Of a stretch of DNA of 64,000 nucleotides, positions 8,772 to 16,945 are shown piece by piece. This stretch comes from Streptomyces lydicus (GTDB lineage: Bacteria; Actinomycetota; Actinomycetes; Streptomycetales; Streptomycetaceae), in the NCBI RefSeq assembly GCF_000717345.1, contig NZ_JNZA01000040.1, positions 106,820 to 170,819 of the forward strand, read 5' to 3'. Positions within the stretch are counted from its first letter, which is position 1, and every line of letters begins with the position of its first letter. The position numbers and the translations under genes were made by a program. The notes below the pieces were generated by a model. The model made no database searches, was not told the origin of the DNA, and was given only the letters and a program-made list of their open reading frames with translations.

Positions 8772-9034
8772 CGTTCCTCCACGCTCCTCGTAGCGGCAGA
8801 GCCTCGGGTGGCGCTCTTGGGCCGGATGCTACTCCCGCGGCCCCATGGCGCAGGAGGGGTTGAGCGGATCCAAGATCTGCCCGACAGCCCGTCAGGACCG
8901 GCATCCGGGGGCCGGGCGGGCCGCCGCGTCCGGTCGGCTTCCCCCCTTCGGGCGACTGCCGAAACGGTCCGTACGAGCAGGGCATACGTCCTTGACACAC
9001 CGAACGGCACCCCCCGGAGTGAGGGCGGGATAAG

Positions 9035-9055
9035 CGACCGACATAATGTCGGTCG
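9035..9055. promoter_or_regulatory. 21-base palindrome over the ctaE start codon
   Basis: CGACCGACAT (9035-9044), one base, then ATGTCGGTCG (9046-9055): perfect 10-base arms. The right arm contains the ctaE ATG. It could be an operator or an RNA hairpin hiding the start. Confidence 0.5.
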
Positions 9056-9666
9056 TGGCGACAGCAACGACAGTAGAAACCGGGCACGCGCACCCGTCGG
9101 TCAATCGGCCGAACCTCACCAGCGTCGGAACCATCATCTGGCTGAGTTCCGAGCTGATGTTCTTCGCGGCCCTCTTCGCGATGTACTTCACCCTTCGATC
9201 GGTGACCGGATCCGCGTATTGGAAGGAATCCGCCAGTGCGCTGAATCTTCCGTTCTCCGCGACCAACACCACGATCCTGGTGCTCAGCTCACTGACCTGC
9301 CAGCTCGGCGTTTTCGCGGCCGAGCGCGGCGATGTCAAGAAGCTCCGCGCGTGGTTCGTGGTCACCTTCATCATGGGTGCGATCTTCATCGGCGGTCAGG
9401 TCTTCGAGTACACGGAGCTGGTCAAGCACGAGGGCCTGTCGCTCTCGTCCGGCCCGTACGGCTCGGTGTTCTACCTGACCACCGGTTTCCACGGACTGCA
9501 CGTGACGGGCGGTCTGATCGCCTTCCTGCTGGTCCTGGGCAGGACGTACGCGGCCAAGAGGTTCACCCACACGCAGGCCACCGCGGCCATCGTTGTGTCC
9601 TACTACTGGCACTTCGTCGATGTCGTCTGGATCGGCCTCTTCGCCACGATCTACCTGATCCGGTAA
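9046..9666 (+). CDS. ctaE: Cytochrome c oxidase subunit III
   Basis: 206 residues with five predicted transmembrane helices, the actinobacterial short form. Family signatures are visible: the [13 protein letters not shown] helix, the [11 protein letters not shown] segment and the C-terminal [21 protein letters not shown]. It stabilises subunit I of the aa3 oxidase. The ATG at 9046 gives the usual N-terminus [14 protein letters not shown]; a GTG at 9055 is an alternative. The gene stands immediately before qcrCAB and is probably co-transcribed with it (87-base gap). A TTGACA hexamer at 8992-8997 lies upstream, but I see no convincing -10 at the right distance. Confidence 0.94.
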   Translation: MSVVATATTVETGHAHPSVNRPNLTSVGTIIWLSSELMFFAALFAMYFTLRSVTGSAYWKESASALNLPFSATNTTILVLSSLTCQLGVFAAERGDVKKLRAWFVVTFIMGAIFIGGQVFEYTELVKHEGLSLSSGPYGSVFYLTTGFHGLHVTGGLIAFLLVLGRTYAAKRFTHTQATAAIVVSYYWHFVDVVWIGLFATIYLIR

Positions 9667-9753
9667 CCGGTACCGGGCCTGGTTGCCGGGTCCGCACATC
9701 AGACAGACATAGCCAAAGCATCGACGCAGAAGATCCTGACACCGGGGTAATCC

Positions 9754-10563
9754 GTGAAAAAGCTCTCCGCACGACGGCGCCATCCGCTGGCGGCGCTCGT
9801 CGTCCTACTCTTCGCGCTGGCGGTCACCGGGGGGCTGTACGCCGCGTTCGCGCCGGCGGACAAGGCTCAGGCCGATGACACCGCCCAGTCCCTTGCCATC
9901 AAGGAGGGCAAGAAGCTCTATGCCGTCGGCTGCGCAAGCTGCCACGGCTCCGGCGGTCAGGGTACGACCGACGGCCCGAGCCTGGTCGGCGTCGGCGCCG
10001 CAGCCGTTGACTTCCAGGTCGGTACCGGCCGTATGCCCGCCCAGCAGCCCGGCGCCCAGGTGCCGCGGAAGAAGCCGATCTACAACGACGCCCAGCGCGA
10101 GCAGCTGGCGGCGTACGTGGCCTCGCTGGGCCCCGGCCCGTCCGTCCCGGAGAAGTCTCAGTACAGCTCCGACGGTGCCAACATCGGCAAGGGCGGCGAG
10201 CTGTTCCGCACCAACTGCGCGCAGTGCCACAACTTCACCGGTAAGGGCGGTGCCCTCACCGACGGCAAGTTCGCACCGACGCTCGAGGGCGTGGACCCGA
10301 AGCACATCTACGAGGCCATGGAAACCGGCCCGCAGAACATGCCCTCCTTCGGTGACGGCTCGCTGAGCAAGCAGAACAAGAAGGACATCATCGCGTACCT
10401 CGGCGCCGTCAACGGCGATGAATCCGAGAGCCCCGGCGGCCTCGACCTCGGCGGTCTCGGCCCGGTCAGTGAGGGTCTCTTCGGCTACATCTTCGGCCTG
10501 GGCGCGCTGGTCGCGGTCGCCATCTGGGTCGCAGCCCGGACTACGAAGGCCAAGAAGTCATGA
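9754..10563 (+). CDS. qcrC: Cytochrome bc1 complex diheme cytochrome c subunit
   Basis: 269 residues. One N-terminal hydrophobic segment (about 12-33) acts as signal/anchor. Two c-type heme sites follow, CASCH at residues 60-64 and CAQCH near 158, each in its own cytochrome c fold. A C-terminal transmembrane helix (about 240-260) ends in KKS. This is the actinobacterial QcrC, which hands electrons directly to the aa3 oxidase without a soluble cytochrome c. GTG start. The stop overlaps the qcrA ATG (ATGA). Confidence 0.96.
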   Translation: MKKLSARRRHPLAALVVLLFALAVTGGLYAAFAPADKAQADDTAQSLAIKEGKKLYAVGCASCHGSGGQGTTDGPSLVGVGAAAVDFQVGTGRMPAQQPGAQVPRKKPIYNDAQREQLAAYVASLGPGPSVPEKSQYSSDGANIGKGGELFRTNCAQCHNFTGKGGALTDGKFAPTLEGVDPKHIYEAMETGPQNMPSFGDGSLSKQNKKDIIAYLGAVNGDESESPGGLDLGGLGPVSEGLFGYIFGLGALVAVAIWVAARTTKAKKS

Positions 10564-11624
10564 GCGAGACTGGACGACACGAAGACGTGCCAGAAGAAAT
10601 TCTTCCCGGTGAGCGGGAGACGGCTCACGAAGGCGCGGTGAGCACGGCGGACAATCCGTTCGCCGACCCGGGGCTGCCGGCCCACGAGCACCGCGCGCAG
10701 GACATCGACGACCGGGCCGCCCGGCGCTCCGAGCGCACGGTCGCCCTGCTCTTCCTGGTGTCCATGATCGCGACGGTCGGCTTCATCGCCGCGTACGTGG
10801 CGATCCCGATCGACAAGATCGTCTACATCTGGCCGATCGGGCACATCAGCGCGCTGAACTTCGCGCTGGGCCTGACGCTGGGTGCCGCCCTCTTCTGCAT
10901 CGGCGCCGGCGCGGTCCACTGGGCCCGCACGCTGATGTCGGACGTGGAGGTCGCCGACGACCGTCACCCGATCGAGGCCGAGCCCGAGGTCAAGGCCAAG
11001 GTCCTGGCCGACTTCAAGATGGGCGCGGAGGAGTCGCAGTTCGGCCGCCGCAAGCTGATCCGCAACACGATGTTCGGCGCGCTGGCCCTGGTGCCGCTCT
11101 CCGGGGTCGTCCTGCTGCGTGACCTCGGCCCGCTGCCCGGCACCAAGCTGCGGACCACCAACTGGAAGAAGGGCGTCCGGCTCGTCAACCAGTCCACGAA
11201 CCTTCCGCTGCGTCCCGAGGACATCGCGGTCGGCTCCCTGACCTTCGCCAAGCCCGAGGGCCTGGAGGAGGACCAGGAGGACTTCAACGAGAAGATCGCC
11301 AAGGACGCCCTGATGCTCGTGCGGATCCAGCCGCAGGACATCAAGGACAAGAAGGAACTCGCCTGGTCCCACGAGGGCATCGTGGCGTACTCGAAGATCT
11401 GCACCCACGTGGGTTGCCCGATCAGCCTGTACGAGCAGCAGACGCACCACGTGCTCTGCCCCTGCCACCAGTCGACCTTCGACCTGTCCGACGGCGGTCG
11501 GGTGATCTTCGGTCCGGCCGGTCACGCCCTGCCGCAGCTGCACATCACGGTGAAGGACGGCTTCCTCGAGGCCGCTAGCAGCTTCGCGGAGCCCGTCGGC
11601 CCGAGCTTCTGGGAGCGCGGATGA
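10560..11624 (+). CDS. qcrA: Cytochrome bc1 complex Rieske iron-sulfur subunit
   Basis: 354 residues with an acidic N-terminus, three transmembrane helices (two at about 60-82 and 90-118, a third near 170-190) as in other actinobacterial QcrA, and a C-terminal Rieske domain. The 2Fe-2S ligands are in CTHVGC and CPCHQS, giving two Cys-His pairs and the disulfide cysteines. It transfers electrons from menaquinol to QcrC. It is coupled by 4-base overlaps to both qcrC and qcrB. Confidence 0.96.
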   Translation: MSETGRHEDVPEEILPGERETAHEGAVSTADNPFADPGLPAHEHRAQDIDDRAARRSERTVALLFLVSMIATVGFIAAYVAIPIDKIVYIWPIGHISALNFALGLTLGAALFCIGAGAVHWARTLMSDVEVADDRHPIEAEPEVKAKVLADFKMGAEESQFGRRKLIRNTMFGALALVPLSGVVLLRDLGPLPGTKLRTTNWKKGVRLVNQSTNLPLRPEDIAVGSLTFAKPEGLEEDQEDFNEKIAKDALMLVRIQPQDIKDKKELAWSHEGIVAYSKICTHVGCPISLYEQQTHHVLCPCHQSTFDLSDGGRVIFGPAGHALPQLHITVKDGFLEAASSFAEPVGPSFWERG

Positions 11625-13258
11625 GTAACGAGACAACCGCGACCACCACGCGCCGTGGCCCGGCGCCACGGGGTGAGCGGATCGCCGACTGGGCGGACGG
11701 CCGGCTGGGCATCTACAGCCTCGCCAAGTCCAACCTGCGCAAGATCTTCCCGGACCACTGGTCCTTCATGCTGGGTGAGGTCGCGCTCTACAGCTTCGTC
11801 ATCATCATCCTGACCGGTGTCTATCTGACGCTGTTCTTCCACCCGAGCATGGCCGAGGTGACCTATCACGGTTCCTACGTGCCCATGCAGGGAATCCGGA
11901 TGACCCAGGCGTTCGAGTCGACGCTGGACATCAGCTTCGACGTCCGCGGTGGTCTGCTCATCCGGCAGATCCACCACTGGGCCGCGCTGGTCTTCCTGGC
12001 CGCGATGATGGTCCACATGATGCGGGTGTTCTTCACCGGCGCCTTCCGCAAGCCGCGTGAGGTCAACTGGCTGTTCGGCTTCCTGCTGTTCGTGCTGGGC
12101 ATGTTCACCGGCTTCACCGGTTACTCGCTCCCCGACGACCTGCTCTCCGGCACCGGCGTGCGGTTCATCGAGGGCGTCATCCTGGCGATGCCGCTGGTCG
12201 GTTCGTACCTGCAGATGTTCATCTTCGGGGGCGAGTTCCCCGGGCACGACATCATCCCGAGGTTCTTCACCGTCCACGTGCTGCTGCTGCCCGGCATCAT
12301 GCTCGGCCTGCTGGTCGCGCACCTGATCCTGGTCTTCTACCACAAGCACACCCAGTTCCCCGGGGCCGGCAAGACCAACGACAACGTCGTGGGCATGCCG
12401 CTGATGCCGGTCTACATGGCCAAGGCCGGAGGCTTCTTCTTCCTGGTCTTCGGTGTGATCTCGGCGATCGCCGCGATCGCCAGCATCAACCCCGTGTGGG
12501 CCATAGGGCCGTACCGGCCGGACCAGGTCTCCACTGGTGCGCAGCCGGACTGGTACATGGGCTTCGCCGAGGGCCTGGTGCGCGTCATGCCGGGCTGGGA
12601 GTGGAACTTCTGGGGCCACACCGTCAACTTCGGCGTGCTGATCCCGATCCTGATCTTCCCCCTGGTCCTGGTCGCCATCGCGGTCTACCCGTTCGTCGAG
12701 TCCTGGGTCCGCGGCGACAAGCGCGAGCACCACATCCTGGACCGCCCGCGCAACGTGCCCACCCGCACCGGCTTCGGTGTGGCCTGGCTGATCGCGTACT
12801 TCGTGATGCTGATCGGTGGCGGCAACGACCTGTGGGCGACCCACTTCCACCTGTCGATCAACTCGATCACCTGGTTCGTCCGGATCGCGTTCTTCGTCGG
12901 GCCGGTGCTGGGCTTCATCGCCACCAAGCGGATCTGCATGGGCCTGCAGCGGCGCGACCGCGACAAGGTGCTGCACGGTCGCGAGACCGGCATCATCAAG
13001 CGTCTGCCGCACGGTGAGTTCATCGAGGTCCACGAGCCGCTCGACCAGGAGCAGCTGCACGTCCTCACGCAGCACGAGCAGCCCAAGCCGCTCGAGCTGG
13101 GTCCGGAGGTCGACGAGAACGGCGTGGAGCGAAAGCTGAAGCTGACGCAGAAGCTGCGCGCCAGGCTCTCGCGGGCCTACTACGAAGAGGACAACGTCAT
13201 TCCCAAGCCCACGGTGGAGGAATACAAGGAGATCAGCAGCGGCCACGGCCACCACTGA
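11621..13258 (+). CDS. qcrB: Cytochrome bc1 complex cytochrome b subunit
   Basis: 545 residues, the usual actinobacterial length. The N-terminal b-type core has heme-binding His pairs in the IRQIHHWAA and FTVHVLLLPG helices. The Qo-site loop carries the PDQ variant of the PEWY motif (GPYRPDQVSTGAQPDWYMGF). A long soluble C-terminal tail after the last helix ends SSGHGHH. It forms the membrane core of the menaquinol:cytochrome c reductase. Start is ATG overlapping the qcrA stop. It is the last gene of the operon, followed by a hairpin terminator. Confidence 0.96.
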   Translation: MSNETTATTTRRGPAPRGERIADWADGRLGIYSLAKSNLRKIFPDHWSFMLGEVALYSFVIIILTGVYLTLFFHPSMAEVTYHGSYVPMQGIRMTQAFESTLDISFDVRGGLLIRQIHHWAALVFLAAMMVHMMRVFFTGAFRKPREVNWLFGFLLFVLGMFTGFTGYSLPDDLLSGTGVRFIEGVILAMPLVGSYLQMFIFGGEFPGHDIIPRFFTVHVLLLPGIMLGLLVAHLILVFYHKHTQFPGAGKTNDNVVGMPLMPVYMAKAGGFFFLVFGVISAIAAIASINPVWAIGPYRPDQVSTGAQPDWYMGFAEGLVRVMPGWEWNFWGHTVNFGVLIPILIFPLVLVAIAVYPFVESWVRGDKREHHILDRPRNVPTRTGFGVAWLIAYFVMLIGGGNDLWATHFHLSINSITWFVRIAFFVGPVLGFIATKRICMGLQRRDRDKVLHGRETGIIKRLPHGEFIEVHEPLDQEQLHVLTQHEQPKPLELGPEVDENGVERKLKLTQKLRARLSRAYYEEDNVIPKPTVEEYKEISSGHGHH

Positions 13259-13302
13259 TCCCCCGTGCGCCTCGTAGCGCACCGTAGGTAGTACGCCACC
13301 CA

Positions 13303-13335
13303 GAGGGCCCCGTCCGAGCATCGAACGGGGCCCTC
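13303..13335 (+). terminator. Hairpin terminator after qcrB
   Basis: Stem GAGGGCCCCGT (13303-13313) pairs perfectly with ACGGGGCCCTC (13325-13335); the loop is 11 bases. Confidence 0.85.
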
Positions 13336-13398
13336 CGGCATGCCTGCCGTCTCGATAGGGTGACGGCATAAGCAGGACAGACATCAGGAGCGTGGACC

Positions 13399-14463
13399 AT
13401 GAACGTTGTGACCCCGGCAGGCGGCGACAGCGTGGCGGCCCACACCTGGCCCGGCATCCTGAACGCCCTGCTCGACGGCCGTGACCTCTCCGCCGACGAC
13501 ACCGCCTGGGCGATGGACAAGATCATGCGGGGCGAGGCCGGCGACGCCCAGATCGCCGGGTTCGTGGTGGCCCTGCGCGCCAAGGGCGAGACCGTCGCGG
13601 AGATCTCCGGACTCGTCCGGACCATGTACGAGCACGCCCGGCTGATCGAGGTGCCCGGCCCCAGCGTCGACATCGTCGGCACCGGCGGCGACGGCGCCAA
13701 GACCGTCAACATCTCCACGATGTCCTCCATCGTGGTCGCCGGGACCGGCGCCAAGGTCGTCAAGCACGGCAACCGCGCCGCCTCCTCGGCCAGCGGCGCC
13801 TCCGACGTCCTGGAGAAGCTCGGCGTCAACCTCGACCTCACCCCGCGGCGGGTCGTCGAGGTCGCGCAGGAGGCGGGCATCACCTTCTGCTTCGCCGTGA
13901 AGTTCCACCCCTCGCTGCGGCACGTCGCCAACGCCCGCGGCCAGCTCGGCATCCGCACCACCTTCAACGTGCTGGGCCCGCTGACCAACCCCGCCCGGGT
14001 CCGCGCCCAGGCGACCGGCGTCGCGGACGCCCGGATGGCGCCGATCCTGGCCGGGGTGCTCGCCGAGCGCGGCTCCTCGGCGCTGGTCTTCCGCGGCGAC
14101 GACGGCCTGGACGAGCTGACCACGACCGCGACCTCGCGGGTGTGGATCGTGCGGGACGGCGCGGTGCACGAGGAGCCCTTCGACCCGCGTGACGTCGGTA
14201 TCCCGCTGGTGCCCGTGGAGGCCCTGCGCGGTGCGGACGCCTCGTACAACGCCGATGTCGCCCGGCGCCTGCTGGACGGCGAGACCGGTCCGGTACGCGA
14301 CGCGGTGCTGCTGAACTCCGCGGCGGCCCTGGTCGCGCTGGAGCCGTCCGGGGAGCCGCTGGCCGACCAGATCAGGGCCGGCATGGCGAAGGCCGCCGCC
14401 TCGATCGACTCCGGCGCCGCCAAGCGGGCGCTGGAGCGCTGGGTGGCCGCCAGCAACGCCTGA
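13399..14463 (+). CDS. trpD: Anthranilate phosphoribosyltransferase
   Basis: 354 residues. It transfers phosphoribosyl from PRPP to anthranilate, the second step of tryptophan synthesis. Signatures: [15 protein letters not shown] (PRPP loop, about 93-107), [12 protein letters not shown] (about 121-132), and the metal-binding segment [10 protein letters not shown] near residue 234. ATG start with AGGAG ten bases upstream; TAGGGT (about 13357) could be the -10. It stands alone, apart from other trp genes, as in other Streptomyces, and ends in an 11-base-pair hairpin. Confidence 0.95.
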   Translation: MNVVTPAGGDSVAAHTWPGILNALLDGRDLSADDTAWAMDKIMRGEAGDAQIAGFVVALRAKGETVAEISGLVRTMYEHARLIEVPGPSVDIVGTGGDGAKTVNISTMSSIVVAGTGAKVVKHGNRAASSASGASDVLEKLGVNLDLTPRRVVEVAQEAGITFCFAVKFHPSLRHVANARGQLGIRTTFNVLGPLTNPARVRAQATGVADARMAPILAGVLAERGSSALVFRGDDGLDELTTTATSRVWIVRDGAVHEEPFDPRDVGIPLVPVEALRGADASYNADVARRLLDGETGPVRDAVLLNSAAALVALEPSGEPLADQIRAGMAKAAASIDSGAAKRALERWVAASNA

Positions 14464-14490
14464 GCGGCCGGTGACGCAGGGTGTGACCCA

Positions 14491-14519
14491 GGGCTCAGTC
14501 CGTCATCTGGACTGAGCCC
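14491..14519 (+). terminator. Hairpin terminator after trpD
   Basis: GGGCTCAGTCC (14491-14501) pairs with GGACTGAGCCC (14509-14519) across a 7-base loop. Confidence 0.8.
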
Positions 14520-14554
14520 TTGCGCGTCATTGCTCGTGTGGCATGATTCTGCGC

Positions 14555-14690
14555 AGGTCACGAGTGACAGCGACACAGGCCCCGGCCCGCTGTCCGGCAA
14601 CCCTCCTTCCGTGGCGGGGTGCCCCGGGTGATGACCAGGCCGCAGGCAGCGAGGTCTGCGGCAAGCGCGGATCCCTCGCCAGGGATCCTG
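14555..14690 (+). promoter_or_regulatory. SAM-IV riboswitch
   Basis: The sequence matches the SAM-IV class of Actinomycetales. GGTCA (14556-14560) closes with TGACC (14632-14636). The core contains CCGGCAACCCTCC, GGCGGGGTGCCCCGGGTGA and the class-specific 3' hairpin GCCGCAG/CTGCGGC (14639-14662). An 8-base-pair hairpin follows (GGATCCCT/AGGGATCC, 14669-14688), probably part of the expression platform. Family members sense S-adenosylmethionine and repress sulfur-metabolism genes. Here it controls the class V aminotransferase downstream. Confidence 0.88.
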
Positions 14691-14710
14691 GTCCCCGAGG
14701 GAGAACTTCC

Positions 14711-14731
14711 GTGAATCAGCGAATGCGATAG
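14711..14731 (+). CDS. Possible six-codon leader peptide after the SAM-IV riboswitch
   Basis: GTG AAT CAG CGA ATG CGA TAG encodes VNQRMR. The ribosome-binding site GAGGGAG ends 6 bases upstream and can pair with CCCTCG (14673-14678) of the preceding hairpin. A short GGGC/GCCC hairpin with CTTTT follows directly (14731-14749). This could be a translated leader in the control region; it may also be chance. Confidence 0.35.
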   Translation: MNQRMR

Positions 14732-14854
14732 GGCTCGACGGCCCCTTTTCCGCACCCTTTTTCCTTCACGCTGCGCCGCCGCGCCGTGCGCTTCCGCACA
14801 CCCTGTCACGCGCCTTCCCGCAGCGAATTCGCTTTCCTCTTACGGGAGTTCGCC

Positions 14855-16252
14855 ATGTCTGTTTCCGCCGTTGCCACCGACCCCGCCATCTGTGCCCCGC
14901 TGCCGGTGCTCGGCCGGGACGTCCGGGTCCCGCTCGTCACCGGCGGCGAGGTCGACTACGCCGCGCTGGACTACGCCGCCAGCGCACCGGCACTGCAGCG
15001 GGTCTGGGACGACGTGGCCGCCTACGCCCCGTACTACGGCAGCGTGCACCGCGGGGCGGGCTACCTCTCGCAGCTGTCCACCGACCTCTTCGAGAACAGC
15101 CGCCGCACCATCGCCGAGTTCCTCGGCTGCCGCGCCGACGAGCAGGTCGTCTTCACCCGCTCCACCACCGACTCCCTCAACCTGCTCGCCGCCGTACTCC
15201 CGCAGGACACCCGGGTGTTCGTCTTCGAGACCGAGCACCACGCCTCCCTCCTGCCCTGGGAACAGCGCGCCGACGTGACGGTGACGTACCTCAACGCACC
15301 CCGCACGCCCGCACAGGCGGTGGCCACCCTGGAGCAGGCGCTGGCCGACCTGGGGGCACCCCCAGCGGTAGCTGGGGGAGAGCCCTACGGCCCGGCGCTG
15401 GTCTGCGTCACCGGTGCCTCCAACGTCACCGGCGAGCTCTGGCCGGTCCGGGAACTGGCCGCCGCCGCCCACGCGCACGGCGCGCGGATCGTCCTGGACG
15501 CGGCGCAGCTCGCCCCGCACCACCCCGTCGACCTCGCCGAACTGGACGTCGACTGGATCGCCTTCTCCGGCCACAAGCTGTACGCGCCGTTCGGCGCCGG
15601 GGTGCTGGCCGGCCGCGCCGACTGGCTGCGGGACGCCGAGCCGTACCTGGCGGGCGGCGGCGCCAGCCGCAAGGTCTCCCGGCGCACGGACGGCGGCGTG
15701 GACGTCGAGTGGCACACGACGGCCGCCCGCCACGAGGCCGGTTCGCCCAACGTCATCGGCGCCTACGCGATCGCGTCCGCGTGCAAGGCCCTGACCGAGG
15801 CCGGCTTCGACACCCTGGTGGCCCGTGAGCAGGAACTGATCACCCGGGTCCGCGAGGGCCTGGCCGAGGTGCCCGAGGTGCGCGTCCTCTCCCTCTTCGG
15901 CGACGACGCCCCGCGCGTCGGGGTCCTCTCCTTCGTCGTCGACGGCTGGAACAGCTCGCACTTCGCGGCCGCGCTCTCCGCGGAGTACGGCATCGGCGTA
16001 CGCGACGGCCTCTTCTGCGCCCACCCGCTGGTCCGCACCCTCCTGGGCAGCGACCCGCAGGACCCGGGCGAGTGCGGCGCCCCCGAAGCGGCCCCCGGCG
16101 AACTCTCCCTCAACGCGATCCGGGTCTCCTTCGGCGCCGGCACCCCCGACGAGCACGTCGACCGCTTCCTCCGCGCGGTCAAGGAACTCGTCGCGGACGG
16201 CGCCCGCTGGAACTACCGCACGGTGGACGGGCGTTGCGTGGCCGTTGTTTGA
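14855..16252 (+). CDS. Class V aminotransferase / cysteine desulfurase-like PLP enzyme
   Basis: 465 residues from ATG 14855 (GGGAG seven bases upstream); an earlier in-frame ATG at 14786 lies in the leader and is rejected. The PLP Lys is in FSGHKLYAPFG (about 237-247), with the conserved His-His (ETEHHAS) and Asp (VLDAAQLAPH) of the fold. A Cys in RDGLFCAHPLV is near the position of the desulfurase loop, but the exact cysteine loop of NifS/SufS is not matched, so it could be a desulfurase, a selenocysteine lyase or a related lyase. Control by a SAM-IV riboswitch points to sulfur metabolism. A Streptomyces palindromic repeat lies in frame near residue 168-176 (LGAPPAVAGGEP). Confidence 0.85.
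   Translation: MSVSAVATDPAICAPLPVLGRDVRVPLVTGGEVDYAALDYAASAPALQRVWDDVAAYAPYYGSVHRGAGYLSQLSTDLFENSRRTIAEFLGCRADEQVVFTRSTTDSLNLLAAVLPQDTRVFVFETEHHASLLPWEQRADVTVTYLNAPRTPAQAVATLEQALADLGAPPAVAGGEPYGPALVCVTGASNVTGELWPVRELAAAAHAHGARIVLDAAQLAPHHPVDLAELDVDWIAFSGHKLYAPFGAGVLAGRADWLRDAEPYLAGGGASRKVSRRTDGGVDVEWHTTAARHEAGSPNVIGAYAIASACKALTEAGFDTLVAREQELITRVREGLAEVPEVRVLSLFGDDAPRVGVLSFVVDGWNSSHFAAALSAEYGIGVRDGLFCAHPLVRTLLGSDPQDPGECGAPEAAPGELSLNAIRVSFGAGTPDEHVDRFLRAVKELVADGARWNYRTVDGRCVAVV
15350..15381. repeat. Small Streptomyces palindromic repeat inside a gene
   Basis: CTGGGGGCACCCCCAG followed by CGGTAGCTGGGGGAG: nested inverted G5/C5 arms. It is read in frame as part of the aminotransferase. The same family occurs at 16301-16340. 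Confidence 0.6.
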
Positions 16253-16256
16253 CCTT

Positions 16257-16663
16257 CCCACGTGTTTGTCTGGCCCGCCGTGGGTGTTGCTCGCCGTTGC
16301 TCCCCCACTGCCTAAAGGGCGTGGGAGGTACCCCCAGCGGCGGGCCGGGTGATTGTCGGGTGCGGTGCCGGCCCTCCGGACTTCGTCCTCCGGTCCAGCC
16401 CCTCCCGTTGGAGGAGAGGTTGAAGGCCGGTGGGGGCGGGCGTCAGTAAGACGCCCGCCCCCACCGGCCTTTCTCCTCCCCACTACGGGAGGGGGCGCGC
16501 CGCAGGACGAAGTCCGGAGGAGCGGCACCGCACCCGACAACAACCCGGCCCGCCGCAGGCGCCACGGCGAGAAGGCACACGGCGGGAAAGCCGACAACGT
16601 ACGCGGCGCCGCAAAGCGCAACGGCGAGCAACACCCACGGCGGGGCAGACAAAAACGTGCGGG
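16257..16663. repeat. Long near-palindromic element, copy 1
   Basis: The whole ~406-base stretch folds on itself. Outer arms around GTTGCTCGCCGTTGC (near 16287) match GCAACGGCGAGCAAC (near 16619). Inner arms around GGACTTCGTCC match GGACGAAGTCC. The centre is a perfect 22-base-pair stem (16423-16444 with 16450-16471) around the loop AGTAA. A second copy lies at 48634-49008 in the opposite orientation. It fills the space between two convergent genes and probably acts as a two-way terminator there. No protein is encoded. Confidence 0.85.
16301..16340. repeat. Small palindromic repeat inserted in the long element
   Basis: TCCCCCACTGCC, TAAAGGGCGTGGGAGG and TACCCCCAGCGG follow each other. This block is absent at the equivalent place of copy 2, so it looks like an insertion into copy 1. 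It resembles short G/C-arm repeats common in Streptomyces genomes. Confidence 0.6.
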
Positions 16664-16945
16664 CTACGCCTCAAGGCCAATCGCGAAGGCTGCCTCAAGG
16701 TCATGCTGCGAATACGTGCGGAAGGCGATGTGCGTCTCCGTGGAGGCGACGCCGGGGATCTTGCTGATGCGGCCGGGGATGACGTCCGCGAGGTCGTCGT
16801 GCCGGGCGACGCGGACCATGGCGATCAGGTCGTGCGCGCCGGTGACCGAGTAGACCTCGCTGACGCCCTCCAGCGCGGCGATCTTCTCGGCGATCTCCGG
16901 GATCTGGTCCACGCTGGTCTTGATGAGCACGATCGACGTGATCAC
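16664..16945 (-). CDS. Lrp/AsnC-type ligand-binding domain protein
   Basis: 93 residues comprising only the RAM (AsnC C-terminal) domain: an alpha-beta sandwich beginning ITSIVLIKTSVDQIPEIAEKI, with the GAHDLIAMV turn typical of the amino-acid-binding site. The N-terminal helix-turn-helix is absent, as in other stand-alone family members. It may bind amino acids and pair with full-length Lrp proteins, but no target is visible. GTG start overlaps the rhomboid stop (GTGA), so the two are translationally coupled. Confidence 0.88.
   Translation of the reverse strand: MITSIVLIKTSVDQIPEIAEKIAALEGVSEVYSVTGAHDLIAMVRVARHDDLADVIPGRISKIPGVASTETHIAFRTYSQHDLEAAFAIGLEA

Noticed and set aside
8992-9034. 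TTGACA as a ctaE promoter with GATAAG as -10
   Set aside because: The spacing is 31 bases, too long for a sigma-70-type promoter.
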